From contig CAWDWB010000007.1 of the NCBI GenBank assembly GCA_963805925.1, positions 124,001 to 188,000 of the forward strand: a DNA stretch of 64,000 nucleotides, in the 5' to 3' direction. The notes beneath the pieces were generated by a model. The model did not search any database, was not told the DNA's origin, and worked only from the letters and a program-made list of their open reading frames with translations. Both the position numbers and the translations under genes were made by a program. This stretch comes from CAMPKL01 sp963805925. GTDB lineage: Bacteria > Acidobacteriota > Terriglobia > Bryobacterales > UBA6623. Positions 1 to 9,643 of the stretch are shown here, in pieces. Positions within the stretch are counted from its first letter, which is position 1. The number at the start of each line of letters is the position of its first letter.

Positions 1-1
1 C

Positions 2-316
2 AAGGGGACGCCCGTAGTCGCGACCGCGGACGGAATCGTGAGCAAGGCGGGTTGGCTGGGCTCGCTGGGCAAGGCTGTTGTGATCAATCACGGAAACAGC
101 CAGCTCACGACGCGCTATGGGCATATGACCGAGGTGTTTGCGCGTCCTGGACAGGTCGTACGTCGGGGCGAAGTCATTGGTAGAGCCGGCAGCACAGGCA
201 GATCGACGGGGAATCACCTGCACTACGAGGTGATCTACCGTGGCACGCCGGTGAACCCTTATAAGTACCTCGGCAAACGCAATGGTCCTTCCACGGGCTT
301 AACGCTCGCGGACTAG
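2..316 (+). CDS. M23 family metallopeptidase (C-terminal part)
   Basis: This is the end of a zinc metallopeptidase of the LytM/M23 family, which cuts peptidoglycan cross-links or acts as a non-catalytic activator of amidases in the periplasm. The visible 104 residues include RYGHM and, about 40 residues on, HLHYEV. These match the family's second-motif histidine and HxH-type metal and catalytic site. Reading is open to the window edge, so the N-terminus (signal peptide, coiled coil or LysM) is not visible. The stop overlaps the stop of the convergent gene by 4 bases. The family call is firm, but activity cannot be judged without the first metal ligand. Confidence 0.9.
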   Translation, partial: KGTPVVATADGIVSKAGWLGSLGKAVVINHGNSQLTTRYGHMTEVFARPGQVVRRGEVIGRAGSTGRSTGNHLHYEVIYRGTPVNPYKYLGKRNGPSTGLTLAD

Positions 317-1212
317 TCCGAGCGTCGCCACAACCCAACTAGCCGTTCGACGGGCAATGTCCACTCGACGCGAACCAGCTCCGCTTCCTGAAAACTCTCG
401 AAACTTTTGAGTGTTGGCGCCCATTGTTCGGCTGCGGCGCCGTCTCGGGACAGTAGCGCCAGAGCCATGTCGTTGAGTCCAGTCAGCACCTGTTCCAGCT
501 GCTCCCTGGCGGCAGCATCGCAATGGGCTTCGATGCGGATGGAGACGTTGTTCCCCGTGAGCGGGCTCACCGTGAGATAGGCGGCTCGCGCCGGCTCAAG
601 GGCCCTGGCGACAATCTGCAGATTCAGCCAGTTAGGCGGCGGATCTTCCATCGCAGCGTCCAGGAATTTGGGATCGATGGCGGCCCAAATGAACGCGCCT
701 CCGCCGAGCGCATTCCGGACTTCGTCGCCGTTGAATTCCGTTGAGTTGGGGACGCCTAAGGATGCCGCCGTCGTCGCGATCAAGGTCCCTGGGCGAACCA
801 TGCTCAACAGTACGGACCCGTGCCCGAGGTTCGCCGTGCAAGGCGCAACCCCGAGTGAGGCGCCGCACTGGATGCCCTGCGAGCCGAGTAAAGCGTCGAT
901 GAGGCCGGCAGAGAAATCGCCTCCAGCGGCGATGTAGAACTCATGCCCCGTCAACGCCAACGCGATCCCGTCCAGGCGATTCGCGGCCAATCCGAGGGAC
1001 CAAGGCAGGGCTAGCGAGGCATCCGCTGCGGCCTCGGTTAGCCCCGGCACGTCGACATAGGCCAAGACCGCCGCCTCGGCCGGCATTTGCCCAAGGAGCT
1101 CCTGGACGCGATCCCTGGGCCAAAAACGAACCGCCAGGTAGGCTGCGCAAGCTAAGACGAAAGCTGTGAGTAAGAATGCCTGGAGTCGCCCTGAGATCGA
1201 CATCCTAGGCAT
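313..1212 (-). CDS. Membrane-anchored protein of unknown function
   Basis: I do not recognise the family of this 299-residue protein. It has one N-terminal hydrophobic segment at about residues 10-28, which is probably an uncleaved anchor, followed by a soluble domain. The domain is rich in Ala and Leu, has two cysteines close together near residues 115-125 and no obvious catalytic motif. It begins 6 bases after the stop of the DUF1501 gene on the same strand, so the two are probably co-transcribed. An in-frame ATG three codons downstream is an alternative start. Confidence 0.65.
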   Translation of the reverse strand: MPRMSISGRLQAFLLTAFVLACAAYLAVRFWPRDRVQELLGQMPAEAAVLAYVDVPGLTEAAADASLALPWSLGLAANRLDGIALALTGHEFYIAAGGDFSAGLIDALLGSQGIQCGASLGVAPCTANLGHGSVLLSMVRPGTLIATTAASLGVPNSTEFNGDEVRNALGGGAFIWAAIDPKFLDAAMEDPPPNWLNLQIVARALEPARAAYLTVSPLTGNNVSIRIEAHCDAAAREQLEQVLTGLNDMALALLSRDGAAAEQWAPTLKSFESFQEAELVRVEWTLPVERLVGLWRRSD

Positions 1213-1218
1213 GGGCCT

Positions 1219-2649
1219 CTAGAAGAGTTCTTGTATGACGCTGCCGTGCAGCTGGGTCAGTCGCTCGTTGCGTCCCAGGTGGAGGTAGCTCAGGCGGTCT
1301 TGATCGAGCCCCAACGCGTGCAGCATCGTGGTGTGAATGTCGCGGAAGTGGAAGGGCTTCTCAATCGCGCGTAGGCCGATGTCGTCCGTCGCGCCAATCA
1401 CCTGGCCGCCCTGCACTCCGCCGCCGGCCATCCACATCGAAAATCCTAGGTTGTGATGATCGCGGCCGCCTTTACCGTCCCGGTCTGTCTGCGCTTCCGG
1501 CGAACGGCCAAACTCGCCGCCCCAGACCACCAACGTCTCGTCCAGCATGCCGCGGCGCTTCAGGTCCTTGATCAGCGCCGCCACCGGCTGGTCGGTCTGA
1601 GCGGCCATGCGGATGTGGTTCTCTTCAATGTCGCTGTGGGCATCCCACTGCAATTCGCCGGGACCGCCGCCGGAGACCACGCAGACGAAGCGCGTGCCTT
1701 GTTCCACCAAGCGGCGCGCCAGCAAGCAGCGCCGGCCATAGTCGTCCGTCGGCTCCCGGCCGATTCCGTAGAGGTCCAGCGTCTCCTGCGGCTCATTGGA
1801 AATATCCAACGTCTCCGGCGCCTCGGTCTGCATCTTGAAGGCCAAGTCGTAGGCGCGAATTCGCGCATCGAACTCGTAGTCCTCAGGAGCCAGCGTGGCT
1901 TGGTTGAGGTCGCGGATCAGGCTAACCGTATTCTTGCGGTCGTTGAAGTCGACCCCCTTGGGCAAGTCGAGATTCAGCACAGGGTTCTCGCCGGGGCGGA
2001 AAGTCGTGGGCTGATACACGGCCGGGAGAAAGCCGTTCATATACATCGGCTGACCGGCTTCGAGCGCACCGTCCGGGTCGGGCATGACCACGTATGCCGG
2101 GAGGGATTCAGCTTCTGATCCCAAACCGTAAGTTACCCAAGAGCCCATCGACGGGAATCCGGGGATAATCCGCCCGGAGAACAACTGATACTGGGCAGCC
2201 GAGTGCACCACCATGTCGCCATGGCAGGAGCGCAGGATCGCCAAATCGTCGACGACTCCGCCGATATGGGGCAAAAGGTCTGATACTTCGATGCCGCTCT
2301 TGCCGTATCGCTGAAACGTCCGCTTTGTGCCTAGCAGAGCGGCGTTGTTCTGGACGAACTGATACTTCGCTTCGCCGAATTCCGCTGGGCGAGGCTGACC
2401 GTTCAATTCGTTCAGCAACGGCTTCGGATCAAACGTTTCTAGGTGGCTGGGACCGCCCGCCATGAATAAGAAAATAACGGACTTAGCCGTCGCCTTCTTA
2501 TGCGGCGGCTTGGGTGCCAGAGGATCCGTTGTGGCGGCCCTGAGCGCCTCGGCGTGAGCCATATGCAGGTAGGCCACAGAACCGAAACCAGCGAAGGAAT
2601 CCCGCAAGAACTCTCTGCGGTTGCGGTTGATTCTGACGTGTTCAGGCAT
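1219..2649 (-). CDS. DUF1501 domain-containing protein, Tat-exported
   Basis: This 476-residue protein belongs to the DUF1501 family, a sulfatase/alkaline-phosphatase-like fold common in Acidobacteria and Planctomycetes. The N-terminus carries a twin-arginine signal (RREFL at residues 11-15, then a hydrophobic stretch), so folded export to the periplasm is expected. Recognisable family blocks are FLFMAGGPSHLETFDPK near residue 60, WDAHSDIEENH near 340 and GRSPEAQ, GRDHHN and GFSMWMAGGG near 380-405. Members often sit beside DUF1553 cytochrome-like partners, but here the downstream neighbour is an unknown anchored protein. The substrate is not known. Confidence 0.9.
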   Translation of the reverse strand: MPEHVRINRNRREFLRDSFAGFGSVAYLHMAHAEALRAATTDPLAPKPPHKKATAKSVIFLFMAGGPSHLETFDPKPLLNELNGQPRPAEFGEAKYQFVQNNAALLGTKRTFQRYGKSGIEVSDLLPHIGGVVDDLAILRSCHGDMVVHSAAQYQLFSGRIIPGFPSMGSWVTYGLGSEAESLPAYVVMPDPDGALEAGQPMYMNGFLPAVYQPTTFRPGENPVLNLDLPKGVDFNDRKNTVSLIRDLNQATLAPEDYEFDARIRAYDLAFKMQTEAPETLDISNEPQETLDLYGIGREPTDDYGRRCLLARRLVEQGTRFVCVVSGGGPGELQWDAHSDIEENHIRMAAQTDQPVAALIKDLKRRGMLDETLVVWGGEFGRSPEAQTDRDGKGGRDHHNLGFSMWMAGGGVQGGQVIGATDDIGLRAIEKPFHFRDIHTTMLHALGLDQDRLSYLHLGRNERLTQLHGSVIQELF

Positions 2650-2737
2650 GCGGGCTCCGTAGTCTCAGGTACAATACTCAGCGTTGTCGCAACCAGACGC
2701 ACGAACTCCCGCCAAGTTGCCGTTTACAATATAAACC

Positions 2738-3769
2738 ATGTTCTCCCGACTCGTCCTCTTCTTGAGCGCCTGGGCACTCCTGGCCTGTTCGGCAACCGGC
2801 CAGGAGGCAGCGGCTACTGCAGCCGCAGCCACAGCCGGCACCGACGATGAAATCGTCGCCACGATCGACGGCGAGCCGATTCGCGTGAGCGACTTGGGCA
2901 TCAACGGTGAGTTGACCCGTCTGCGGCAGGAGGAGTATCAAGCGAAGGTCAATGGCGTCGAGTCGAAGATCGCCGAGATGCTTCTCCGCAAGGATGCCGA
3001 CCGGCTGGGACTGACCTTTGAGGCCTATCTAGAGCAAGAGATCGGGGCCAAGCTCGAGGGGCCGACCGACGAGCAGATCCAACGCTTCTACGACCAGCAG
3101 AAAGCGCGTATCGGGCGTCCGCTTGAAGACGTGCGGCCGCAAATTGAGCGTGTGCTGCAGCAGGAGTTGGTTCGTCAGGCCCATAACGAACTAGTGGCCA
3201 AACTCCGCGAAGGCGTCGACGTCCAGGTCATCATCGATCCTCCTCGCGTGGACGTGAAAGAGGAGACCGTACGAGTTCGCGGACCGGAGAATGCGCCGGT
3301 CAGCCTTATCGAGTTTTCCGACTTCCAGTGCCCTTTCTGCCGCCAGGTCCAACCAGCGCTGAAAGAACTGCAGGCTCGTTACGGCGACAAGATTCGCTGG
3401 TCGTTCAAGGATCTCCCGCTCACCAGCATTCACCCGCAGGCGCAAGGAGCGGCTGAAGCGGCCCGTTGTGCGGCGGATCAGGGCAAATTCTGGGAGTTTC
3501 GAGCGGCGATGTTCGCCTCGACTAACATCAACCCGGAATTCTTTCAAAGCACTGCTGACGGACTCGGGGTCAACTCCGAAGAGTTCAAGACCTGCGTTGC
3601 TTCCGGCCGTCATCGCCAGGCGGTATTGGCGGATAGCGAAGAAGCCGAAGCCCTCGGAATCTCCGGTACGCCGGCTTTTGTGATTAACGGAATTCTTTTG
3701 TCCGGCGCGCAGCCTTTGGAGAACTTCGTCTCCATCATCGACCGCGAATTGGCTCGGGCTGCGCGCTAA
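2738..3769 (+). CDS. DsbA-like thiol oxidoreductase lipoprotein with SurA-like N-domain
   Basis: This is a predicted periplasmic thiol:disulfide oxidoreductase. The 343-residue product starts with a lipoprotein signal (lipobox LLAC, Cys17). A helical SurA/peptidyl-prolyl-isomerase N-domain-like region follows at about 38-165 (DGEPIRVSDL and then long charged helices). The DsbA/thioredoxin domain runs from about 175 to the end. The active site is CPFC near 198-201 and the cis-proline loop is SGTPAFVING near 310. The fusion suggests a chaperone arm that presents unfolded outer-membrane substrates to the redox domain; this is inference. It is divergent from the DUF1501 gene and shares a 4-base stop overlap with the MFS gene. 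Confidence 0.88.
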   Translation: MFSRLVLFLSAWALLACSATGQEAAATAAAATAGTDDEIVATIDGEPIRVSDLGINGELTRLRQEEYQAKVNGVESKIAEMLLRKDADRLGLTFEAYLEQEIGAKLEGPTDEQIQRFYDQQKARIGRPLEDVRPQIERVLQQELVRQAHNELVAKLREGVDVQVIIDPPRVDVKEETVRVRGPENAPVSLIEFSDFQCPFCRQVQPALKELQARYGDKIRWSFKDLPLTSIHPQAQGAAEAARCAADQGKFWEFRAAMFASTNINPEFFQSTADGLGVNSEEFKTCVASGRHRQAVLADSEEAEALGISGTPAFVINGILLSGAQPLENFVSIIDRELARAAR

Positions 3770-4983
3770 CTCGCGATCGCCATCCTGTCTTTGGGCAAGG
3801 CGAACGACAGCGCGAAGCCGATCAGCGGCAACAGTGAAACGCCGTAGAGAACTGCCTCGATCCCCGTGCGGTCGGCGATCCAGCCGACCAGCGGTATGAA
3901 GGCGATTCCCGCGATGCCCCAGGCGAATCCCATCATTAGCGAGGTAACGATGCCTCGCTGCGTGGGCGCTAACTCCTGAGCCATCACCACGTTGACCGGA
4001 ATAGTCATCAGCAATACCATTCCGCCAAGAAACAAGCCGGCAAGAGATAGCCAGCCGTCCGTCATCAGGAACAGGACAAAGAACGGCACGCTGCCGGCCA
4101 TTGAGATCCGCACCACACGCGCACCGCCAATCCGATCCGCCAAGTGCCCGCCTGCCAGCGAGCCCATTGACGCCGCCAAGAAGAACAGGGCTAACGAAAA
4201 ACTAGCCGCTTCGATCGAGAAGCTCCGCTCCCGCGTCAAGTAGAGAGTCAAGAACTGCCCGACGCCCAACTGCACCATGCTGCGGATCACGACGAGCACG
4301 TACAGCACGGTGAGCGGCTTGCGCACAGTGTACAGGGCCGCCCAGTCGATCCGCCGATTCGCGACCGCATGCGGCGGCGGAGCAGGCAAGCGCAGGAACA
4401 TCATGCCGCAGACGACGACGGCCAGGGTCATCGCCAGAGGCAGATGATGGAACCCGAAATTATCAATAATCGCCGCCATGTAGGGAGGCCCGCAGGCCAA
4501 ACCGAATGTCCCGGCAGTGATGAACACAGCGACGCCTACGCCCTTGCGCTCGCCCGAGAGCCGGCTCGCCTCGCCCGTAGATTGCGGGTGGAACGCAGCA
4601 ACACCCATGCCTCCCAAGAAGACCAGGGCGAGCAGCATGCCGTAAGACTCGGCCCACGACAGGCTCGAGAGAAATATCCCCGCAGCCAAGGGGCCCACAA
4701 TCGAAAACGCTCTCGACTGCAGCTTGTCGCTCAGGATGCCGAAGGGCAACTGCAGCACCGACGAGGCGAACATGAATACGCCGCCCAGCACGCCGGCTTG
4801 CGCCAGGGACATCGAGAAGCGTTCCGTCAGAACCGGCTGCAGCGTCGGGACGGTCGCCGAAAACAGATCAGTCGTCAAGTGGCCGAGCGAGAGCCACACC
4901 ATCGCTTCCGTCAAAAGTCTTGTGCGGGAAGGAGTGCCGGCCGCCGCTCCTTGCGGGAGCGCCTGCTGCGAAGGCGTGCTCAT
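3766..4983 (-). CDS. MFS transporter, fosmidomycin-resistance (Fsr)-like
   Basis: This is an inner-membrane major facilitator of 405 residues with about 12 predicted helices. The N-terminal GHLTTDLFSATVPTLQP block and the AAFHPQSTG block after helix 4 are characteristic of the Fsr/fosmidomycin-resistance branch, which exports small drugs and metabolites by proton antiport. The central hydrophilic loop (about residues 200-215) and the second six-helix half are intact. It appears monocistronic, with its own start just before the divergent DUF1080 gene. The true substrate cannot be inferred from sequence. Confidence 0.88.
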   Translation of the reverse strand: MSTPSQQALPQGAAAGTPSRTRLLTEAMVWLSLGHLTTDLFSATVPTLQPVLTERFSMSLAQAGVLGGVFMFASSVLQLPFGILSDKLQSRAFSIVGPLAAGIFLSSLSWAESYGMLLALVFLGGMGVAAFHPQSTGEASRLSGERKGVGVAVFITAGTFGLACGPPYMAAIIDNFGFHHLPLAMTLAVVVCGMMFLRLPAPPPHAVANRRIDWAALYTVRKPLTVLYVLVVIRSMVQLGVGQFLTLYLTRERSFSIEAASFSLALFFLAASMGSLAGGHLADRIGGARVVRISMAGSVPFFVLFLMTDGWLSLAGLFLGGMVLLMTIPVNVVMAQELAPTQRGIVTSLMMGFAWGIAGIAFIPLVGWIADRTGIEAVLYGVSLLPLIGFALSFALPKDRMAIAS

Positions 4984-5074
4984 GGGGGAAGTCCCGATGA
5001 AAGGACTACTCCCAATATAGCGTGGCGTCGGTCAAGCAATGATAGACTGCTTCCACGAATACGAGCTCCCGATC

Positions 5075-5749
5075 ATGCGACGTTATCTACTGCCTTTCCT
5101 GCTGCTGGCCTTTCTCGCCGCCCAAACTGCTCTCGCTCAGCGCGGCGACTTCGACAACCTCCTCGGCAAGGATCTGTCCCAATGGGAGTCGGTGGGCGAC
5201 GGCATCTGGAAGCTGACTCCGGATGGAATCTTGCTGGGTCATCGGACCATTGACGCCGCCAGTCAAGCGATCGTCGAGGGTAGTTCCTTCGCCGCTTGGA
5301 AGTCCTCGCAGGCCTGGCTCTACACCAAGAAGGAATACGGCGAGTACGACCTGCACCTGGATTATTTCGTCGGCGCACCCGGCAATTCCGGCGTCTCCAT
5401 TCGCGACCAGTCGCGAGGCCAGTTTGCCGTGACCGTCCCGCTCGACGCCGATCGGACTCCGGCTCACATAGCCTATGAGATTCAGATCAATGCGGACTGG
5501 CCCGACAGCTGGACGACAGGCAGCATCTACGGGATACAACTCGCCAGGACCGGCGTACAGAAACCCGACGCATGGAATAGTCTCAACATCGAGTCACGCA
5601 AAGGCGGGATTCGCGTCTCAGTCAACGGCATCGTGGTCGCCGAGCATGCCAACCTACCCGACCGTCCGCTGACCGGTCCCATTGGACTCCAGTTGCACGA
5701 CCGCGGCAGCGTCGTAATGTTCCGCGATATCTGGCTGATGGAGCGATAG
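5075..5749 (+). CDS. DUF1080 (3-keto-disaccharide hydrolase-like) secreted protein
   Basis: This protein has the DUF1080 concanavalin-like fold. Some relatives hydrolyse 3-keto-glycosides, but most are uncharacterised. The ATG at 5075 was chosen over the one at 5039 because it places a clean Sec signal peptide (MRRYLLPFLLLAFLAAQTALAQ) at the N-terminus, giving 224 residues. Family features are the early LGKDLSQWES block, the GEYDLHLDYFVGAPGNSGVSIRDQ block near residue 100 and the C-terminal IGLQLHDRGSVVMFRDIWL strand. A second, only distantly similar DUF1080 gene lies at 36630. Confidence 0.85.
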   Translation: MRRYLLPFLLLAFLAAQTALAQRGDFDNLLGKDLSQWESVGDGIWKLTPDGILLGHRTIDAASQAIVEGSSFAAWKSSQAWLYTKKEYGEYDLHLDYFVGAPGNSGVSIRDQSRGQFAVTVPLDADRTPAHIAYEIQINADWPDSWTTGSIYGIQLARTGVQKPDAWNSLNIESRKGGIRVSVNGIVVAEHANLPDRPLTGPIGLQLHDRGSVVMFRDIWLMER

Positions 5750-5753
5750 CCGT

Positions 5754-6656
5754 TTAGGTTGCAGCGGAAGCGGCGCGCACCACGGGCTGCGCGTTTTGCA
5801 ACTGCTGGTAGACGCCGTACTCGTCGCGTACCTGCCATAGCGCAATGCAGCGTCCCAGGGACATCCGGGCGATCAATGCCCCGTCGCTCGATATGGTCGC
5901 CCCTGTCGCGGGGAATCCCATCCAGTTGCCTCCGTGCAGAGCGTCGAAGCGGAAGCGGCAGGCTACGGCGTCGCCTTCCGCGATCAGGCTCTGAATCTCA
6001 AACCGGGCATTGGAGAACGCCTGGCCGACTTCGGCGATGCGCATGCGCCACTGGTCCGCCGAGTACGCCGCCGGAGCGTTGGGATCCCGCAAGACGAAAT
6101 CGTCGGCCAGCAGGGAATTGCTGATGTCGATCTTGCCGTGGTTCCAAACACCGTCGAGCAGACAGTTGAGCGCCGCGCGATTCAGATCGGTTTCCGATTG
6201 GGGCAGGTCTCGAATCTCCGGCGCGAAGCCGAGCCCGCCTTTGAGCCCCTCTGAAGAGGTAAGGCTCTGCAATACCCCCAAGGCGTCCCATACCCGCCAG
6301 GCCTGCTTGATCCGCCCCGCTTCTATGCGGAAGTGCACAATCGTCGACATCGAAATGGATTTGCCCGTCGCGTGAATCCCAAGAAAGTCGGCGCGATGGG
6401 TTCCCGTCGATGTGGTCCGGCAGACGACGAGGTCGCCTTCGGCAACCAGATCGTCAACGCGCACTTTCAGATCGGGAAAGGCGAGCATCATCTGGGCCAT
6501 GAACCGGCCAATGCCGTCGTGGCCCCACAGCACGCCTTGCCGGGCGTCCTGTCCCGAGAAATCTTCGGCGCAAAAATCTTCGATTGCCGAGTCACGGCGC
6601 TGATTCCAGCCCGCCTCGATCCAATCCCGCGCCAGGGCCTTGTTCTTTTCGCTCAA
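5754..6656 (-). CDS. Tandem SnoaL-like polyketide cyclase/NTF2-fold protein
   Basis: The 300-residue product contains two consecutive SnoaL-like (NTF2-fold) domains, at about residues 1-135 and 150-285. Each has the family pattern of a WN and AEDF start, a GxxGI.F or W.mRI helix, a VxxLiAEGDxVaCR strand and a strand ending in W.v.De/W.VwD. Single-domain relatives act as cyclases, isomerases or carotenoid-binding proteins, and the substrate here is unknown. The two halves differ enough that the duplication is old. No signal peptide is present, so it should be cytoplasmic. Confidence 0.85.
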   Translation of the reverse strand: MSEKNKALARDWIEAGWNQRRDSAIEDFCAEDFSGQDARQGVLWGHDGIGRFMAQMMLAFPDLKVRVDDLVAEGDLVVCRTTSTGTHRADFLGIHATGKSISMSTIVHFRIEAGRIKQAWRVWDALGVLQSLTSSEGLKGGLGFAPEIRDLPQSETDLNRAALNCLLDGVWNHGKIDISNSLLADDFVLRDPNAPAAYSADQWRMRIAEVGQAFSNARFEIQSLIAEGDAVACRFRFDALHGGNWMGFPATGATISSDGALIARMSLGRCIALWQVRDEYGVYQQLQNAQPVVRAASAAT

Positions 6657-6737
6657 CGAGGCAATTCTACCCCGAGATGTAGAGGGCCGAGAACTAGGTG
6701 AAGTTCGCGGCCCCCGATTCAGTCGACTGCAGAAGTC

Positions 6738-9479
6738 TTACGACTTCAGGATTTGGCGCAGCACGTACTGCAGGATGCCGCCGTTCTTGTAGTATTCGAC
6801 TTCCTGCGGAGTGTCGATGCGAACCGCTGCTTGGAACTCGATTGCAGCGCCGCCGTCCGGTGTGGCCCGAACCGTCACTTGCTTGGCTTCGCCGCCCTTC
6901 ATGCCGACAATATCGAACGTCTCACGTCCGCTCAGCCCGAGTTTCTCGACCGAATCGCCCGCCAAGAACTGCAACGGCAGCACACCCATACCGATCAGGT
7001 TCGAGCGGTGGATGCGTTCGTAACTCTCGACCAGAACCGCCCGGACGCCTAGCAGCGCCGTGCCTTTGGCCGCCCAGTCGCGCGAGGAGCCCGAGCCATA
7101 CTCTTTGCCGCCCAAGATGACTAGCGGCGTTCCCGCTTCTTGATACTTCATCGAGGCGTCGTAGATCGACATGCGTTCGCCGCCCGGCAATAGTTCGGTC
7201 CAACTGCCCTCCGTGCCAGGGGCCAACTGATTGCGCAGGCGAACATTAGCGAACGTTCCGCGCATCATAACTTCGTGATTGCCGCGCCGCGATCCGTAGG
7301 AGTTGAAGTCCGCTTTCTGGACACCTTGCTCTTGCAGCCATTTACCGGCCGGCGAATCCGCTTTGATCGCGCCTGCCGGAGAGATGTGATCCGTGGTCAC
7401 GCTGTCGCCCAACAGTGCCAACACCCGCGCGCCGCTGATATCCGCAACGGCGGTCGGCTCGGGGGCCATATCGACGAAGAAGGGCGGCTTGCGGATGTAG
7501 GTCGACGCCCCGTCCCAATCGTAAAGCTCCGAATCCGGCGCACTCAGGCTGGCCCACTTCTCTTCGCCCTGGAAGACGTTCGCGTACGTTTTCTTAAACA
7601 TCTCCGAGGTGACCGTCTTGACGATTTCGTCTTGGATCTCGGTCTGCGACGGCCAGATGTCCTTCAGGTAGACCGGCTCGCCCTCAAGGTCCGTTCCCAG
7701 GACGTCGTTTTGCAGGTCGATGTCCATGCGCCCTGCTAGGGCATAGGCGACGACGAGCGGCGGCGAAGCGAGGTAGTTCATGCGCACTTCGGGGTGAACG
7801 CGGCCTTCAAAGTTGCGATTGCCCGAAAGCACAGCGCAGACAGCTAAATCGCCCTTCTTGATGGCATCGGAGACCTCTTGGGGCAGCGGGCCGGAATTGC
7901 CGATGCAAGTCGTGCAGCCGTACCCGACTAGATTGAAGCCCATCATGTCGAGGTACTCAAGCAGCCCCGACTGCCGCAAATACTCAGTGACGACCTTCGA
8001 GCCCGGAGCGAGCGATGTCTTAACCCAGGCCTTGGTTTGAAGCCCTTTCGCTACGGCCTTCTTGGCGACGAGGCCAGCGGCCATCATCACCGCCGGATTC
8101 GACGTGTTCGTGCAGCTTGTAATCGCGGCGATCACGACCGATCCGTGCCGTAGCGTGTGCTTCGCATCGCGAATCGTCAGTGAAACGCCATGGTCTTCAG
8201 CGACCGCGATGGAACTGTCCTCCAGCGCGCCGGCCGCTTCCATCTCCGCGACGTTGTCGCCCTTGGGAACCTGGGGCGCCCGCGTCGAAAGAACACTCGG
8301 CAGCGCTTCGGCAAACATCTGCTTCGCCTTCCTCAGCGGCACGCGGTCCTGCGGACGGCGCGGCCCGGCGAGACTCGGCTCGACATCGGACAGGTCTAGT
8401 TCCAGCGAGTCCGTGTACGACGGGTCCGGCGTCTCGTCGGTTCGGAACAAGCCTTGTTCTTTGGCATAGGCTTCGACCAGTGCGACCTGGTCGTCCGCTC
8501 TGCCTGTGAGGCGGAGGTAGCGCAGCGTTTCGTCGTCGATCGGGAAGATGCCGCAGGTGGAGCCGAACTCCGGCGCCATGTTGCCGAGCGTTGCCCGATC
8601 CGCGAGGGAGAGCTGTGACAGCCCAGTACCGTAGAACTCGACGAACTTGCCGACGACGCCCTTCTTACGGAGCATTTCCGTCACCATCAGGACCAAGTCG
8701 GTGGCCGTCGCGCCCTCGGGTAACTTGCCTTTGAGTTTGAAGCCGACGACCTGCGGGATCAGCATCGAGATCGGCTGGCCCAACATCGCGGCCTCTGCCT
8801 CAATGCCGCCTACGCCCCAACCGAGCACGCCAAGGCCGTTCACCATCGTGGTGTGCGAGTCAGTGCCGACCAAGGTGTCTGGGTAGGCCTGCAGAACGCC
8901 GTTGTTCTTCTGGCTGAAGACGACTCGAGCCAAATATTCGATGTTGACCTGGTGCACAATGCCGGTTTCCGGCGGCACGACCTTGAAGTTGTCGAAGGCC
9001 AACTGCCCCCACTTGAGGAACTGGTACCGTTCGCGATTTCGCGTGTATTCCAACTCCGTGTTGAACTTGAGCGCCTCCGGGCTGGCGAAACGATCCACCT
9101 GCACCGAGTGGTCAATGACGAGCTCGGCAGGCTGCAGCGGATTGATCCGGGCCGGATCGCCGCCCATGGCTTTCATCGCTTCGCGCATGGCGGCGAGATC
9201 GACCACCGCCGGAACGCCGGTAAAGTCCTGCATCAATACGCGCGCCGGACGAAAGGCGATTTCCTGGTCGGGAGTCGCTTTCGGGTCCCAATTGAGCAAC
9301 GCGTCGACGTCTTCTCGCTTGACGGTCAACCCGTCTTCGTTGCGCAGCAGGTTCTCCAGCAGAATTTTCAGCGAAAACGGCAATCGAGCAAGCTTCGCTT
9401 GATCGAGCGCTCCTAAGCGGAAAATCTCATACTTGCCGCCGCCAGCGGAAAGAATTGCCTGTGCGCCGAAACTGTTCAT
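6738..9479 (-). CDS. acnA: Aconitate hydratase A
   Basis: This TCA-cycle enzyme isomerises citrate and isocitrate through cis-aconitate using a 4Fe-4S cluster. The 913-residue length is typical of AcnA/IRP-type aconitases. Cluster cysteines are seen in ITSCTNTSNP near residue 455 and GCTTCIGNSG near 521-530. Substrate and phosphate loops appear as VGTDSHTTM near 207 and GSSRDWAAKG near 800. The C-terminal swivel domain is complete. The gene is alone in its unit, flanked by a SnoaL protein and a DinB protein on the same strand. Apo-forms of the family can bind RNA. Confidence 0.97.
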   Translation of the reverse strand: MNSFGAQAILSAGGGKYEIFRLGALDQAKLARLPFSLKILLENLLRNEDGLTVKREDVDALLNWDPKATPDQEIAFRPARVLMQDFTGVPAVVDLAAMREAMKAMGGDPARINPLQPAELVIDHSVQVDRFASPEALKFNTELEYTRNRERYQFLKWGQLAFDNFKVVPPETGIVHQVNIEYLARVVFSQKNNGVLQAYPDTLVGTDSHTTMVNGLGVLGWGVGGIEAEAAMLGQPISMLIPQVVGFKLKGKLPEGATATDLVLMVTEMLRKKGVVGKFVEFYGTGLSQLSLADRATLGNMAPEFGSTCGIFPIDDETLRYLRLTGRADDQVALVEAYAKEQGLFRTDETPDPSYTDSLELDLSDVEPSLAGPRRPQDRVPLRKAKQMFAEALPSVLSTRAPQVPKGDNVAEMEAAGALEDSSIAVAEDHGVSLTIRDAKHTLRHGSVVIAAITSCTNTSNPAVMMAAGLVAKKAVAKGLQTKAWVKTSLAPGSKVVTEYLRQSGLLEYLDMMGFNLVGYGCTTCIGNSGPLPQEVSDAIKKGDLAVCAVLSGNRNFEGRVHPEVRMNYLASPPLVVAYALAGRMDIDLQNDVLGTDLEGEPVYLKDIWPSQTEIQDEIVKTVTSEMFKKTYANVFQGEEKWASLSAPDSELYDWDGASTYIRKPPFFVDMAPEPTAVADISGARVLALLGDSVTTDHISPAGAIKADSPAGKWLQEQGVQKADFNSYGSRRGNHEVMMRGTFANVRLRNQLAPGTEGSWTELLPGGERMSIYDASMKYQEAGTPLVILGGKEYGSGSSRDWAAKGTALLGVRAVLVESYERIHRSNLIGMGVLPLQFLAGDSVEKLGLSGRETFDIVGMKGGEAKQVTVRATPDGGAAIEFQAAVRIDTPQEVEYYKNGGILQYVLRQILKS

Positions 9480-9643
9480 AAATAAGTCGCTGCCTCTGTC
9501 AAAGATGTCTGGGAGCCTACTATTCTCGCACGTCCCTTGGACCGTCAGGCAACGGCCCGTGGTCCACGTGCGCCCTCGTGGGCGCCCAGAACTCAGCTCC
9601 CGCCCGCGGTGCAGCGAACGCTACTCTCACCCGAGGCGAGGAT

